A stretch of DNA of 64,000 bases from positions 27,437,688-27,501,687 of the forward strand of contig JBANSL010000013.1 in the NCBI GenBank assembly GCA_037127255.1. Reading direction: 5' to 3'. Positions within the stretch are counted from its first letter, which is position 1; each line of letters begins with the position of its first letter. This stretch comes from Persicaria tinctoria (Eukaryota; Streptophyta; Magnoliopsida; Caryophyllales; Polygonaceae). The translations under genes were made by a program, and so were the position numbers. This document shows, in pieces, positions 35,087-45,952 of the stretch. Under the pieces are notes generated by a model. The model saw only the letters and a program-made list of their open reading frames with translations. It was not told where the DNA came from and made no database searches.

Positions 35087-35093
35087 TATAAAA
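35087..35093 (+). promoter_or_regulatory. TATA box upstream of the loop B3 gene
   Basis: TATAAAA lies 47 bases before the ATG of the only intact B3 gene. The spacing would leave a short leader. It is motif evidence only. Confidence 0.4.
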
Positions 35094-35139
35094 GAGAGCA
35101 TAGGGGTGATGTGTTTATACTCGATATTTTTCTTTCAAA

Positions 35140-35642
35140 ATGCCTTCTCATTTTCGATTGGCTTGGTCATTTTTTGAGCGCATCAACTTTCCTAAGCAGC
35201 TTCGTCGTTTGGTTAGTCTCTCACCTTTTGGGTTTCTCTTTAAGATTTTGTCTTTTCTCAACATTATCTTTTCTTTTTGTTTTGCTAGTCCCTGCCGCTA
35301 CGTTTTGAGGATGAGCTATGGAATGATCTTCCTAGGAACATCCTTTTGTCAACTAGGATTTTTCGTGACTTCTCGGTGGAAGTTATACGCGGTGATTATG
35401 GTGTTCCTTTTCTGAGAGATGGTTGGAATGATTTTGCCGAGTCGCACAGTATCAACATTGGTTCTTCCTTGACTTTTATTTATAAAGGAGGAAATCGTTT
35501 TGAGGTTCATGTCTTAGATGCAGTGGGTGATGCAGTGGACACTGAATGGGCTTCTCCAGAATCCGGAGGTCCCCTTTCAAATGGATTTCGCTTGAGTCAA
35601 GGTAGAACTCGTTTAATTCCGGGTAGGCCCCGGAGAGCCTAA
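35140..35642 (+). CDS. Intact transposon-borne B3-domain protein (loop gene)
   Basis: Two exons, 35140-35211 and 35289-35642, with a phase-0 GT-AG intron, give a 141-residue protein with no internal stop. Residues 1-24 (M-P-S-H-F-R-L-A-W-S-F-F-E-R-I) form the first strand region. Residues 25-105 carry the B3 core: L-P-L-R-F-E-D-E-L-W, L-P-R-N-I-L-L-S-T-R, R-D-F-S-V-E-V, F-L-R-D-G-W-N-D-F-A-E-S-H, I-G-S-S-L-T-F-I-Y-K-G-G-N-R-F-E-V. The layout is that of REM-type plant B3 domains. The C-terminal 35 residues are basic and proline/glycine-rich. It is presumably a nuclear DNA-binding protein; its target is unknown. It sits directly before the 77-bp repeat array. It shares exon structure with the three broken paralogues nearby. 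Confidence 0.75.
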
Positions 35643-35828
35643 GTTGGTGTTTGTATCTTTTTCTTTTTAAGCGGGCAACTACTCGGAAGTGCTAGCGTAA
35701 TTCGGTCACCATCTGGTCTATTTTATGTCTGGTTGTTAGTTCATAGCTGCCGCTTTTTATGTTTGTCAACGAATCTCGGCGTTCTTGAAAGGCTTATGAA
35801 AATAATTTCTTAAAATATTTTGGATAGG

Positions 35829-37175
35829 GACGCGGAGACAGAGCTCCAGCGTACTAGGGTTATATTTAAGAATATATCTTCCAAGAATGTAGCTTTGGTT
35901 GGAGACCTGACGTGGAGATAAGCTCCAGCGTTTTTGGGATTTATTAAGATCCCATCTCCGAGAATGCAGCTTCGATCGGAGGCCCAACGCGGAGCCAAGC
36001 TCCTGCGTCTTTGGGACTTAATAAAAATTCATCTTCGAGAATGCAGCTTCGATCGGAGGCCCGACGCGGAGCCAAGCTCCTGCGTCTTTTGGGCTTAATA
36101 AAACTTCATCTCCGAGAATGCAGCTTCGATCGGAGGTCCGACGCGGAGCCAAGCTCCTGCGTCTTTGGGACTTAATAAAACTTCATCTCCGAGAATGCAG
36201 CTTCGTTCGGAGGCCCGACGCGGAGCCAAGCTCCTGTGTCTTTGGGACTTAATAAAACTTCATCTCCGAGAATGCAGCTTCAATCAGGGGCCCGACGCGG
36301 AGCCAAGCTCCTGCGTCTTTGGGACTTAATAAAACTTAATCTCCGAGAATGCGGCTTCGATCGGAGGCCCGACGCGGAGCCAAGCTCCTTCGTCTTTGGG
36401 ACTTAATAAAACTTCATCTCCGAGAATGCAGCTTCGATCGGAGGCTCGACGTGGAGCCAAGCTCATGTGTCTTTGGGACTTAATAAAACTTCATCTCCGA
36501 GAATGCAGCTTCGATCGGAGGCCCGACGCGGAGCCAAGCTCCTGTGTCTTTGGGACTTAATAAAACTTTATCTCCAAGAATGCAGCTTCGATCGAAGGCC
36601 TGACGCGGAGCCAAGCTCCTGTGTCTTTGGGACTTAATAAAACTTTATCTCCGAGAATGCAGCTTCGATCGGAGGCCCGACGCGGAGCCAAGATCTTGCG
36701 TCTTTGGGACTTAATAAAACTTCATCTCCGAGAATGCAGCTTCGATCGGAGGCCCGACGCGGAGCCAAGCTTCTGCGTCTTTGGGACTTAATAAAACTTT
36801 ATCTCCGAGAATGCAGCTTCGATCGGAGGCCCGACGCGGAGCCAAGCTCATGCGTCTTTGGGACTTAATAAAACTTCATCTCCGAGAATGCAGCTTCGAT
36901 CGGAGGCCCGACGCGGAGTCAAGCTCCTGCGTCTTTGGGACTTAATAAAACTTCATCTCCGAGAATGCAGCTTCGATCGGAGGCCCGACACGTAGCCAAG
37001 CTCCTGCATCTTTGGGACTTAATAAAACTTCATCTTCGAGAATGCAGCTTCGATCGGAGGCCCGACGCGGAGCCAAGCTCCTGCGTCTTTGGGACTTAAT
37101 AAAACTTCATCTCCGAGAATGCAGCATCGATCGGAGGCTCGACGCGGAGCCAAGCTCCTGCGTCTTTGGGACTTA
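35829..37175. repeat. 77-bp tandem repeat array, about 18 units
   Basis: The unit contains GACGCGGAGCCAAGCTCC, GGGACTTAATAAAACTTCA and GAGAATGCAGCTTCGATC. Starts fall at about 77-base intervals from 35985 to 37142 (16 good units), preceded by two diverged ones. Units differ by only a few bases, so the array is young or homogenised. It lies right after the integrase stop (minus strand), the place where Tat-lineage retroelements are known to carry tandem repeats in their 3-prime UTR. Confidence 0.95.
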
Positions 37176-37278
37176 GTTAGGAACTTATCTGGAGGAAATT
37201 AATAAAAGCGCCCTCTAACCGCTTTATTTAGTTTTTGCGGGGGCGACTAAGTTTCCCGTTACATATTAGCCCTGTCTA

Positions 37279-38895
37279 TTACACATAGTATTTCTTTATA
37301 TTATCTGCGTTCCATTTTTTGTTCAAAACGGTGCCTTCGGGGGTGCTGAGTTTGTACGCTCCTTCTTGGACTTCTTTCACGGTCACATAAGGCCCCTCCC
37401 CGTTCGGGTCCAGTTTTTCTCCAGTGGTAGCTTGACGGAGCACCAAATCTCCCTCCATGAGATGTCGCGGGCGAACTCGTCTATCCCGATATTTAGATAG
37501 GTGCCTTTTATATTCTTGCTCCCTTATGGCTGCTACCATCATGCGCTCCTTTATGAGATGGAGTTCGAGTTCCAATGCTTCATCGTTGGTTTCTTGGTTG
37601 TATGTTATTATTCGTGCCGAAGGGACCAGCCTTTCTGCTGGAATGACCGCGTCCATTCCAAAAACTAGTGAAAACGGGGTTTCACCGGTTGGAGTTTTTA
37701 CTGATGTGCGGTAGGACCAGAGAACTAATGGTAGAAGTTCAGCCCATCGTCCTTTTGTTGTGTTCCCAAGTTTCTTTCGTATCCCATGTAGCAACTGCTG
37801 ATTGGTCGTTTCCGCATGTCCGTTCGTCTGTGGATGTACCACAGATGAGAATTTAAAGTTTATGCCTAATCCCGCGCAAAAATCCATGATTGCTCCACAA
37901 TCAAACTGAGGTCCATGATATGTGATTATCGAGTTTGGCACCCCAACACGGCAGACGATGTTCTTCCACAAGAATCTTCTTACTTTTTCCGCGCTCATTA
38001 GTCCCATTGCTTCAGCCTCAACCCATTTTGTGAAGTAGTCAACCAAGACAAGCACATACTTCAATTGTCCTAGGGCAGTGGGAAATGGACCTAGGATATC
38101 CATTCCCCAGACAGCAAAAGGGGAAGCTCCAGTTATACTTTTCATTGCTTCAGAAGGGCGGTGTATCAGATTTCCAAATCTCTGGCACGCGTCGCATTTC
38201 TGAATATAATTCTGAATTTCCTGCTTCATAGTTGACCAATAATTTCCTAGTCTGGTTGCTTTGGCCACCACGGCTATCCCGCCTTGGTGATGTGCACAAA
38301 TTCCATCATGCAACTCTTTTATGACAAGACTTCCTTCCTCAATCGATATGCATAGCAGATCTGGGAGACAGTAGCCCCTCTTGTAAAGCCTTCCTTCTCT
38401 AATGGTGAAGCGAGAGGATTTTGTGATCACCCTCCTGTCCGCGTCCTTCTCTTCGGGTAGAATGCCCTTACCCAGATAATCCTCGAGCGACGTCCTCCAG
38501 TCTCCTTCCTCAATCCCCTGGACTTGATAGACCTCTTGGATAAGCCTGTGACTGTTCATTCTCTCGAGGATAACCTCCTTTCCTACCTCTTCAGGCATGA
38601 CTGCCCCTAAACGAGCCAATGCGTCCGCTTGCTGGTTGTCACTCCTGGAAATTACTGTTAGGCAAAAACTCAAGAATGCCTTCGATAATGCCAACGCTTT
38701 TCTCTGATAGTCTGGCATTAAACCAGTTATGGCCTCATACTCCTCCGTTATTTGTCGTGTTATCACTTCTGAGTCAGTGTAGATTGATACTTGTCTGGCG
38801 CCTTTGATCAAAGCTACTTCCAGGCTCCCGAGCAGGGTCTCATACTCAGCTTCATTGTTCGTGGCTTGGAAGTCAAGTTTATAAGCATAGTTGTA
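37279..38895 (-). pseudogene. Tat-lineage Ty3/gypsy RNase H and integrase fragment
   Basis: On the minus strand one frame is open for 539 codons. It starts in an RNase H of the extra, archaeal-like type (A-T-N-N-E-A-E-Y-E and Y-T-D-S-E-V-I-T-R-Q), without its first catalytic Asp. Then come an integrase zinc finger (H-x3-H...C-D-A-C-Q-R-F), the core (W-G-M-D-I-L-G-P-F-P), and a Tat-type C-terminus (K-K-W-N-A-D-N-I-K-K-Y-Y). The usual second catalytic Asp is changed: I-I-T-Y-H-G stands where I-I-S-D-H-G or I-I-S-D-N-G is normal. The Glu is kept (N-G-H-A-E). A TAG at 38896-38898 and the arm border at 38948 cut off reverse transcriptase. The long frame means it is fairly young, but it is inactive. 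Confidence 0.9.
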
Positions 38896-39237
38896 CTATT
38901 GTTCATCCATGCTCAGATCCTTTTTCCCGAAAGTAGCTTTGATCAAAGGCGCGCCATGCACAAAGTAACAAAAGACACTGTTATCTGAAGACAAAATTGG
39001 GATACCCATGATTGATGTATCACGACAAGATTACATCGAGAACGCAAACCGTGCAGTAGGCATGCATAATCTTGAAAGTTTCCCAAAGGAAAAGTCGCAA
39101 GCCCACAGTTAACTGAAGCGAAGTCCAACATCCCAGCTACTCCCTTTTTTGAAAATAAAGAGCTTTAATTTATTAAACAAGTCGGCAAACAAAACCCAAA
39201 ACATTGCTTTATCAAACACAGACATAAAAGACTAAGC

Positions 39238-39732
39238 TCAAGCGCCGTTTGAGGCTAATCCACGAGAGGAAAGATCATTGGGACTAGTCTCGCGCTCTCT
39301 TCCGCGGAAGTCCGTCCCTTGAACCCCAAAGCAAGCCTCACCCATATGAGTAAAGATCATGGAAGCCCCCATCTCAAAACCGTGCGATTCTACGAAATCT
39401 TTCCATCCGCGGCCAAAGTAGAGTAAACCACTATCCTGACGTTCTACGCGAATCGGAAGATTACGTAACTGATAAGAAGAAAGCAAGACCCGACTGGGAA
39501 TAGCGTCCTCATATACTTCTTCAAACCTAAGCGGCAGTAGTTGAAAGATGGAAAAAGATAAAAATAAAGAAAGCATTCATGAAGGAGATATGGAAATTAG
39601 ACACAAAAATCTTACCAAGCGCAAGAACTGTTCAGGGTAATCAATTGCTTGAAAGAAAGCCAATCGAGACTCTCGCTCAGAAGCCGTGTCAGCCCTGAAT
39701 GCTAAAGGGGGAACTATAATGGATCCCCGCAT
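39238..39732 (-). pseudogene. B3-domain ORF 2, right arm
   Basis: Exon 1 (39732-39616) encodes 39 residues ending A-F-F-Q-A-I-D-Y-P-E-Q-F-L-R-L, with a normal GT donor. Exon 2 (about 39551-39238) is fully open with V-E-R-Q-D-S-G-L-L-Y-F-G-R-G-W and the B3 core. The acceptor dinucleotide, AG in the left arm, is AA here, so normal splicing is unlikely. Coding bases are better preserved than in the left arm. Confidence 0.65.
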
Positions 39733-40066
39733 CTCGAAAAAAGCAAGAGGAAAACAATAGTTTTTTCTCTCTTGTCTCATCACTCACGAGAAAACAATCA
39801 GGTATAGAGGGAAGAGTTGCATGCATGGCGCGACCCAGGTGACACAGTCACCCACGACACGCGTCCACTCTTTTCTAAATTCAAAGTTAATTTCATTGAC
39901 CATCCCGCCAAAACCCAACAAACCTCTAAGTAACCAAGAGTAAGCTGGAAAAGAAAAACTAAATTGCTTTTCAGTAAAAGGCGATAAGACCGAGGGCGAG
40001 AAAGCCTCACTCAGAGAATATAAAGCACACTAGAGTGACCCAAAATGATAAACATCTTAAAACAAA

Positions 40067-40441
40067 ATGGATCCAGGGTTGCCACCGAGGGCTTTCTATA
40101 GGATCATCATGAGGGAGGAGCAACTTCAAACACTTCGACTCCCACTCATGTACGTCCTAATCGATGAGGATGCTCACACTCAAGCCAGGCTCTGGTCTCA
40201 CTCCAACCAGGAACACGAAGTAAAGGTGGAAAGAGATGGAGACGATCTCTTCTAGTTAACACAAGGAAGGCGCGACTTCACACAAGCAAATCGAGTCAAT
40301 GTAAGATCAGCTCTGATTTTCACTTACATGGGAGACTCCATCTTTGAAGTCGATATCGTCAGTCCTGATAGCGAAGAAAATGGGGAAGTAGGATGCCTTT
40401 CAGCTTCTAGTTTATCTGCCACGTTACCATCTCTAGTATGA
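40067..40441 (+). pseudogene. B3-like ORF on the opposite strand, right arm
   Basis: This is the counterpart of 33553-33888, in the same frame, with the same TAG at 40253-40255 and otherwise open to 40441. It begins M-D-P-G-L-P-P-R-A-F-Y-R. Shared stop and near-identical sequence show that both arms descend from one already broken gene, or one encoding a 62-residue product. Confidence 0.5.
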
Positions 40442-40653
40442 TGTATCAGGCTTAAAAGGATCTAACCTCTAAGAAGGTTTCTGCATGCTACTTCTTATTA
40501 TGAATAATAAAAGATCCCCCCTTTAAGTTTATTTAAAAATCACAAAGATATGATAAGTAGCGAAGGAAAAGCGTAGTTTCCCCTTTCAAAACACTCGCAG
40601 GAACATAATCCATAAGCAAATCACAAACTCTCAAAGCATGACGCGGAGTAGGC

Positions 40654-41090
40654 TCAATTTGAACTACACGAGGAAGAAACTGAGCTAAGATTAGTCTCAT
40701 AATCATTCTCAATCTCGCGACCCGGGCAAACTTTGAAAGAGACGTTACCCCTATGAAAAAACACCATGGCACTCCCTATCCAAAGATGATGAAGGATAAG
40801 AAACTCGTCCCAACCGCTGTCGATCTAAAAAAGACTGTTCTCACTCTAGGACACAACCACTGGAAAGTCGCGGACAAGATACGATGAGAGAAAAGCCCAT
40901 CGGGGTGGAGGCGGCCCATATTCAGCTTCAAATTGAGGAGGCATAACCTGCACGCGTACAAAATTAAAGCTCAATGCAGATAGCCCAAGCTTTTCGAATG
41001 AAAGCAAAAGAAACTCGCTAGTCGAGAAAGCTGATCCACATTCTCGATCTTTTGAAAAAAGGCCCAAGGGTTGAAACTTCCCGAAGACAT
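40654..41090 (-). pseudogene. B3-domain ORF 1, right arm
   Basis: Exon 1 from 41090 is open (F-N-P-W-A-F-F-Q-K-I-E-N-V-D-Q-L-S-R-L), unlike the left arm. Exon 2 has a TAG instead of the Trp after P-V-V-V-S. The donor site has GC where the left arm has GT. The two arms are therefore broken at different points. Confidence 0.65.
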
Positions 41091-41448
41091 AACGCATATA
41101 ACAATACAATTGATTGTTGACACATAAGAAACAGTGAAGGGGATAAAAGGATTTGATGCTTTAAAAAGGAAAAACCCCATCTTGAGGCATAAAGACAAGT
41201 GGAAAAAAACTTCATACATTCGGATAAACCTTTTCAACACTTGGAAGAAAGTCAGAGCATTAACAAGCGATAATCTACAGCGTTAACGAGCAAAAATATA
41301 CAGTAATACCAAACTTTGTCCAACAGAGATCTCAAACCCAAATTCACAAAAAATGACAAGTATCTCGTTGGAACGCCAAAAATAGGGAACAAACACAAAT
41401 TCCCGAGTCCAGAAAAGTTTCTTTCAACCAGAACTAAGACATCAAAGA

Positions 41449-44041
41449 TCAATTGGTGGTGGCCGCCTTCCCAACTTCATCCCCCACGTCCTCGGCATCC
41501 TCATCTTCAGAATACGACTCTTTCGCGGCCATCTCCTCCTTTGAAAGCCCCCAATCGGCACTGATCATGCTTGGCTCAAACTTCTCTAGGGGAGCTCCGG
41601 GATTGGCCGTCGAGCGTACCACACTCTGATTAATCCCCGCGATCATCCCCTTCCGAAAATAGCTAAAACATTTATCTTTCAAATTGCTGGCACCTTTCGG
41701 AGTCTAGAGACAAGCTTTGGCAACCGAAGAGATGAAAGATACGCCAGCCTCAGTCTTAATCCACGTGGAAGACAATTAAGTCAAACCCTCGGGACTTTGA
41801 AGCCATTGAAGGGCCACGTCTTGGTCTGAGCGTGCTTTGATGTTGTCAAGTTCTTGTTTAGTAATAGTTTGCTCCTCACGAAGGATAGAAAAGTCTTCTT
41901 CCAACTTATCAATACTGGCTTGCTTCTCTTGAAGAAGTTCCCGCGAACGCCCTTCTGCAGCCTCAAGTTCTGTGACGCGGGAGATAACGACATCCAGAGA
42001 AGTTTTCAGATCATCATGTTTTTTCTTCAAAACCGCCATAGCTTATTTTTGTGTCTGCACTTCTTCATGAAGTTCCACAAACCTCTTTCTAAACTTCTCG
42101 ACCGAAGCTGGATCACCTACGGTGTTCCCAAGGATCCGCAGCTGATGAGTCAGTCTCTTGATCTCTTCATCTTTTTTGCTAAGGCTCTCTTCACCACACA
42201 CCAAACATCTTTCAACATCTGGTTGGATCACTCTCAGTTGAAACAGGAATAAGGAGAAGAAGGAGGTCAAAGTTAAACCGCGCCGAATTATTCCAAAAAA
42301 CAAAAACTTGAGGCAAATCGCGAAGTGTAAAAACTTACCCACTAGATAAGACGGTCAAAGTTAGTCGAAAGATTAACAGCATATAATCGGCTGACGTATC
42401 TTTGCTTGGGAAAACAACGTTTTTTTTGCTGGAAAGGCGAGGCCTCGCAAATCAACCGCGTTAAAGCCTGGAATAAGGAACTCGAGAAGAGTCGCTTCGC
42501 CCTCAAGAAAGAGCCATGTTTCCTCCGCGACAGACGGTTCAATGACCACGCTAACTTTCCTCTTCTTAGAAGTCTCAGGGGCAGATACACGAACGCGTTT
42601 CGCCCGAGACACAGGAGCTAAGGAAGAGGACCCTGCCAGAGCACCAGGGAGAAACAGAGGGGTCACGAGTCTCTGAACTTATCTTTTTCTTCTTCTCAGA
42701 TTTTGCTTTGTGACGCTTTAAGAGCTAGTCCAAATCCATCTTATCTGAGTACGAAAACATCCAATAATAAATAAACCATCAAAACTAGACAAAATAAGAG
42801 ACAAAAAAATCTAAGCACCCAAAGAAACAATAAAACAAAAAGAGCCACCTAGTCGCGGATGAGGCAAACTCAAGCCAACCATCTCAAGACGGAACGCGGA
42901 TAGCATACAAAGCAGAAACGCCCTGGAATAGTCCGGCAATTAAAACCCTTTTCAGACTTGTCGCGGACCAGAAACCACTTATACTTCCAATTTGGTTTGC
43001 TAGATAACCTATCCATGTATCCACAGCTCGAGTTGCACTGATAAAATCTCGGATCCTGGGTTCCCTTTTTCAAAGAAAAGATGCTGAACATCAACTTCAA
43101 TGAATGAGCAACCCCGATCTCTTTGCACCTCATTAGGAAGCTCGTGAAGAACATCCAACCATTAGGGACAATCTGAGCAGGGCTTAGGTTGTACTCGTTC
43201 AAAAACTCTGAGAAAAAGGGGTGTAAGGGAAGTCGGAAACCCTGGGACAGACTGGCCGCGTAAATAACTAAACAGTCCTCATAAGCATCTAAACAACCTC
43301 CCCCCTCCTCAGGAAGGCAGAACTCTAGTTTCGCGGGCCATGGAAAGATACGAGAAATAGAATCAAGATCCGCCAATTTTAACAAAGTGGTACATCCCCT
43401 CAGCTCCTCCACGGGAGATCTCCACGGATGAATCCTGTCGGTTACGACTAATGGACGGTCGGACGGATGCGGTAGAGGTTTAAAATCTCCCAGAAAGAGG
43501 CAAGTATCTAAATCCCCTAGGTCATACACCGGGGTATCTAAGTCGGTCAAATTTTCTTTAGAGCGGATCTTTTTCGGATTTTCCCCTACACCAATAGGGG
43601 AGCTTCGTAAGGAATCCAAACATTCTCCACCTCTTGATCCGCGTCCACAGGGTGAGAAGTGGAAGAAAGACCCACGTCCACGGAAGAACAAGCACCTAAT
43701 TCACCCGCGTCTCCAGAATTTTCATCTCCCACGCATCCCTTCGAAGAAGAAGAAACTGTGTAAGGAGAAGAATAGTAATCAGGGTCAGTACGCTTCCGGC
43801 GCCTTCTCACCTTAATAGGGCTACCCGTAGGACCAACCTGATTTTGAGTCGATGTGGATGTGGCAGAAGATGATTCTAATGAAGTACCACCGGAGCTAGA
43901 AGAAGAACTCTCAGAAGAAGAGGAGAGGATCTCTTGAGTTTGACGCGGTTGAGAAGACAAAGCGGCGTCACCTCTCCACCCTTTACCTCTCTCAAAGTCA
44001 TCCAACACATCATGCTCTTCGCTAAGACTAGCCATTCCCAA
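41449..44041 (-). pseudogene. PF04195-like coiled-coil transposon protein, right arm
   Basis: The N-terminus is better preserved than in the left arm: from 44041 it reads M-G-M-A-S-L-S-E-E-H-D-V and stays open for 151 codons to 43586. One base is then missing near 43595 and the frame continues at 43691-42870 through the P-N-G-W-M-F-F-T-S-F-L core. About 90 bases present in the left arm (about 28930-29015) are deleted here. The lysine-rich exon (42666-42342), coiled coil (42252-41776) and acidic tail (41682-41449) follow. The intron at about 42340 is free of the solo LTR and gives the empty site. Confidence 0.7.
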
Positions 44042-45952
44042 AGAAATTAGAGAAAATTGTATGGAGTTTTACTTACGCGAAACGAAACCTCAGTCAAAAA
44101 CACATTCAGAGACAAGGTCGCACCCTAATTTTCGATCTACCCATCAAGAAAATCAAAGAATTAGAAAGAAAACCAAGAAAACAACTTGAAACAAGAAGAA
44201 ATACCTCAAAATTCTGGAGAAACTCGCCGGAAACTTCAAACACACCGCGATCGGAAACCTAAGACCACCGCCGGAAAACCAAGTTGGAAATAAAAACAAA
44301 ATTCTTTGGAGAAACAAAAGAAGACAAATGCAAGGTGAAATGAACGGAACGAGGTAACTTATAGAAAATTATTAACGTTTGAAGTTTCGGATGTAAATGG
44401 GCCTAATGGGCCCTAAATGGGCCAAAACATAGAAGCAAAAAGCCCATCATCGCTAATGAAAGCGAAGTAAACACAATCACATAGGGTCAGATGTTTTCTA
44501 AAAACAAAAAATTCTTCATCGATCCTCGTCAATCCCCGAAGGGAATCGGCCCGGCCCGAGGAGCTGTGATGAACCAAAAATAAAAACATCTGGGTTACCA
44601 TAAAAAAACAATAAAGATAAAATCAAGACAATAGACAAAAAGTGGTAAAATCATAACAAAAGTCACCTCGGACGTTGTCAAGATCATCCGCGGATGAGCA
44701 TCCTACCAAAAACTACAAACTCACTGAAGCCATCCGCGGATAGAAAATAGGAACACGTTTCAGACATGCCCACATCCCACGAGTTGGACACTTGTCATAC
44801 TATACTCCCCACGTGGCGAGTCAACTGAAGTTCACCCGTCACCTATAAAAACAGGAACCAACATGAAGAAAAGGGGACTTCTTGGGAAAAGAAGGTTGTA
44901 GGGAAGAAAAGGGAAAGGAGCGGATTAAGGGAGTGTATCCTGAGAAGAGTGGGGAAAAAAGAGAGTAATAAAAAAAGAAAGAAAGTTTAACCCACAAGAA
45001 CCTCTTTTAGGGAAGAAGGAATTTACCCGCGGACATAGACCATCTCTCACCCTTTGAAAACCCGAAGCTAGAATCAAGAGTTTGTTGTTGTTGGTCCCCT
45101 AATCAGCCAACGACGGCAGGTAAGCAGTTGATTCCCAATTTGTTTGAGGAAAACTCGATAAGGGAATGATCCATCAGCATTCATAACAAGATTATTCCCG
45201 CGGCACAGGTTGGGCCGCACCGATTATTTCGATGCGGATCAGGTAAGTCCGTTGGGAATATTGAAGGCCCCACTAGGTATATTCCCGGGTCCCACTAAAA
45301 ATGGAGGCCTTTTGAGTTCGAGTCTTTTCAGATACTTCACTATGGATTACTAGATTCTTGCAATCGACATATTGCTTGTTTTACAGTCATTTGAGTGTCC
45401 TGAATCACTTGCATTCAATTGGGGAAGCCTGAGTTTACAACATAAAGAGGATGACAGGCCTGCCATTGTCATTAGTGCAGCAACTATTTACCATAGATTG
45501 ATTACTAGATTCTTTTCATAAACTGAATATTATTTTTGACTTTCTAGTGTTTGCCATTGCCATAGATTGATTACCTTGAAGATTTCCTGTTTAGATGCAT
45601 CTTCTTGTTCCTCCTGCTTGCTGTTTGCCTGCTTTGAAAACAAGTGGTGACAAAAAAAAGGTGACTTTGCCCAGAAAAGTGAAACTGAGAATGACCTAGG
45701 CAATTACATTCATGTCTAGAATCTCTGGGTTCTCTTTGCTTAATTCACTGGGCTCGTCAAAATCAAGTTTGTTAGTATGATATAAGTAAATTTATTTGGA
45801 GGTAGTATCTTCGTTGTTTGAACCCAATATCCATACAGTTGAGGACACTGAAATTAGTGTAAAAACGAAATAGATCAGCTGCTGAATTCATGGTGTTCAG
45901 TACTGCATACTTTGATGGTGTTGCTTTCATCAACTGGTGCTTTTCTTCGTAG

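Larger units (their letters stand above)
26545..45330. mobile_element. Element E: giant inverted-repeat element carrying B3-domain genes
   Basis: Bases 26545-34999 are repeated in inverse order at 45330-38948. Removing the solo LTR, both arms are about 6.4 kb; over 300 bp compared by eye near 33.0 kb they are about 95% identical. Both outer ends read TGAAAAGACTCGAACT inward. No target duplication was found. Each arm carries a PF04195-like coiled-coil gene and three B3-like ORFs. The loop (35000-38947) has a further B3 gene, 77-bp tandem repeats and a Tat-type RNase H-integrase fragment. Alternatives are a foldback-like DNA element with very long terminal repeats, or two head-to-head copies of one retroelement fused by inversion. 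Confidence 0.75.
38948..45330 (-). repeat. Element E right arm of the inverted repeat
   Basis: This is the inverse of 26545-34999 without the solo LTR. The inner border at 38948 lies next to a 23-bp inverted repeat pair (38797-38819 and 38931-38953) in the RNase H region. Confidence 0.85.

Noticed and set aside
36000..37190. 77-bp array considered as a CRISPR array
   Set aside because: Units are contiguous with no unique spacers and this is a plant nuclear context; it is a plain tandem repeat.
26545..45330. Element E as an ordinary LTR retrotransposon with direct LTRs
   Set aside because: The long repeats at its ends are inverted, not direct, and no primer binding site was found inside either end.
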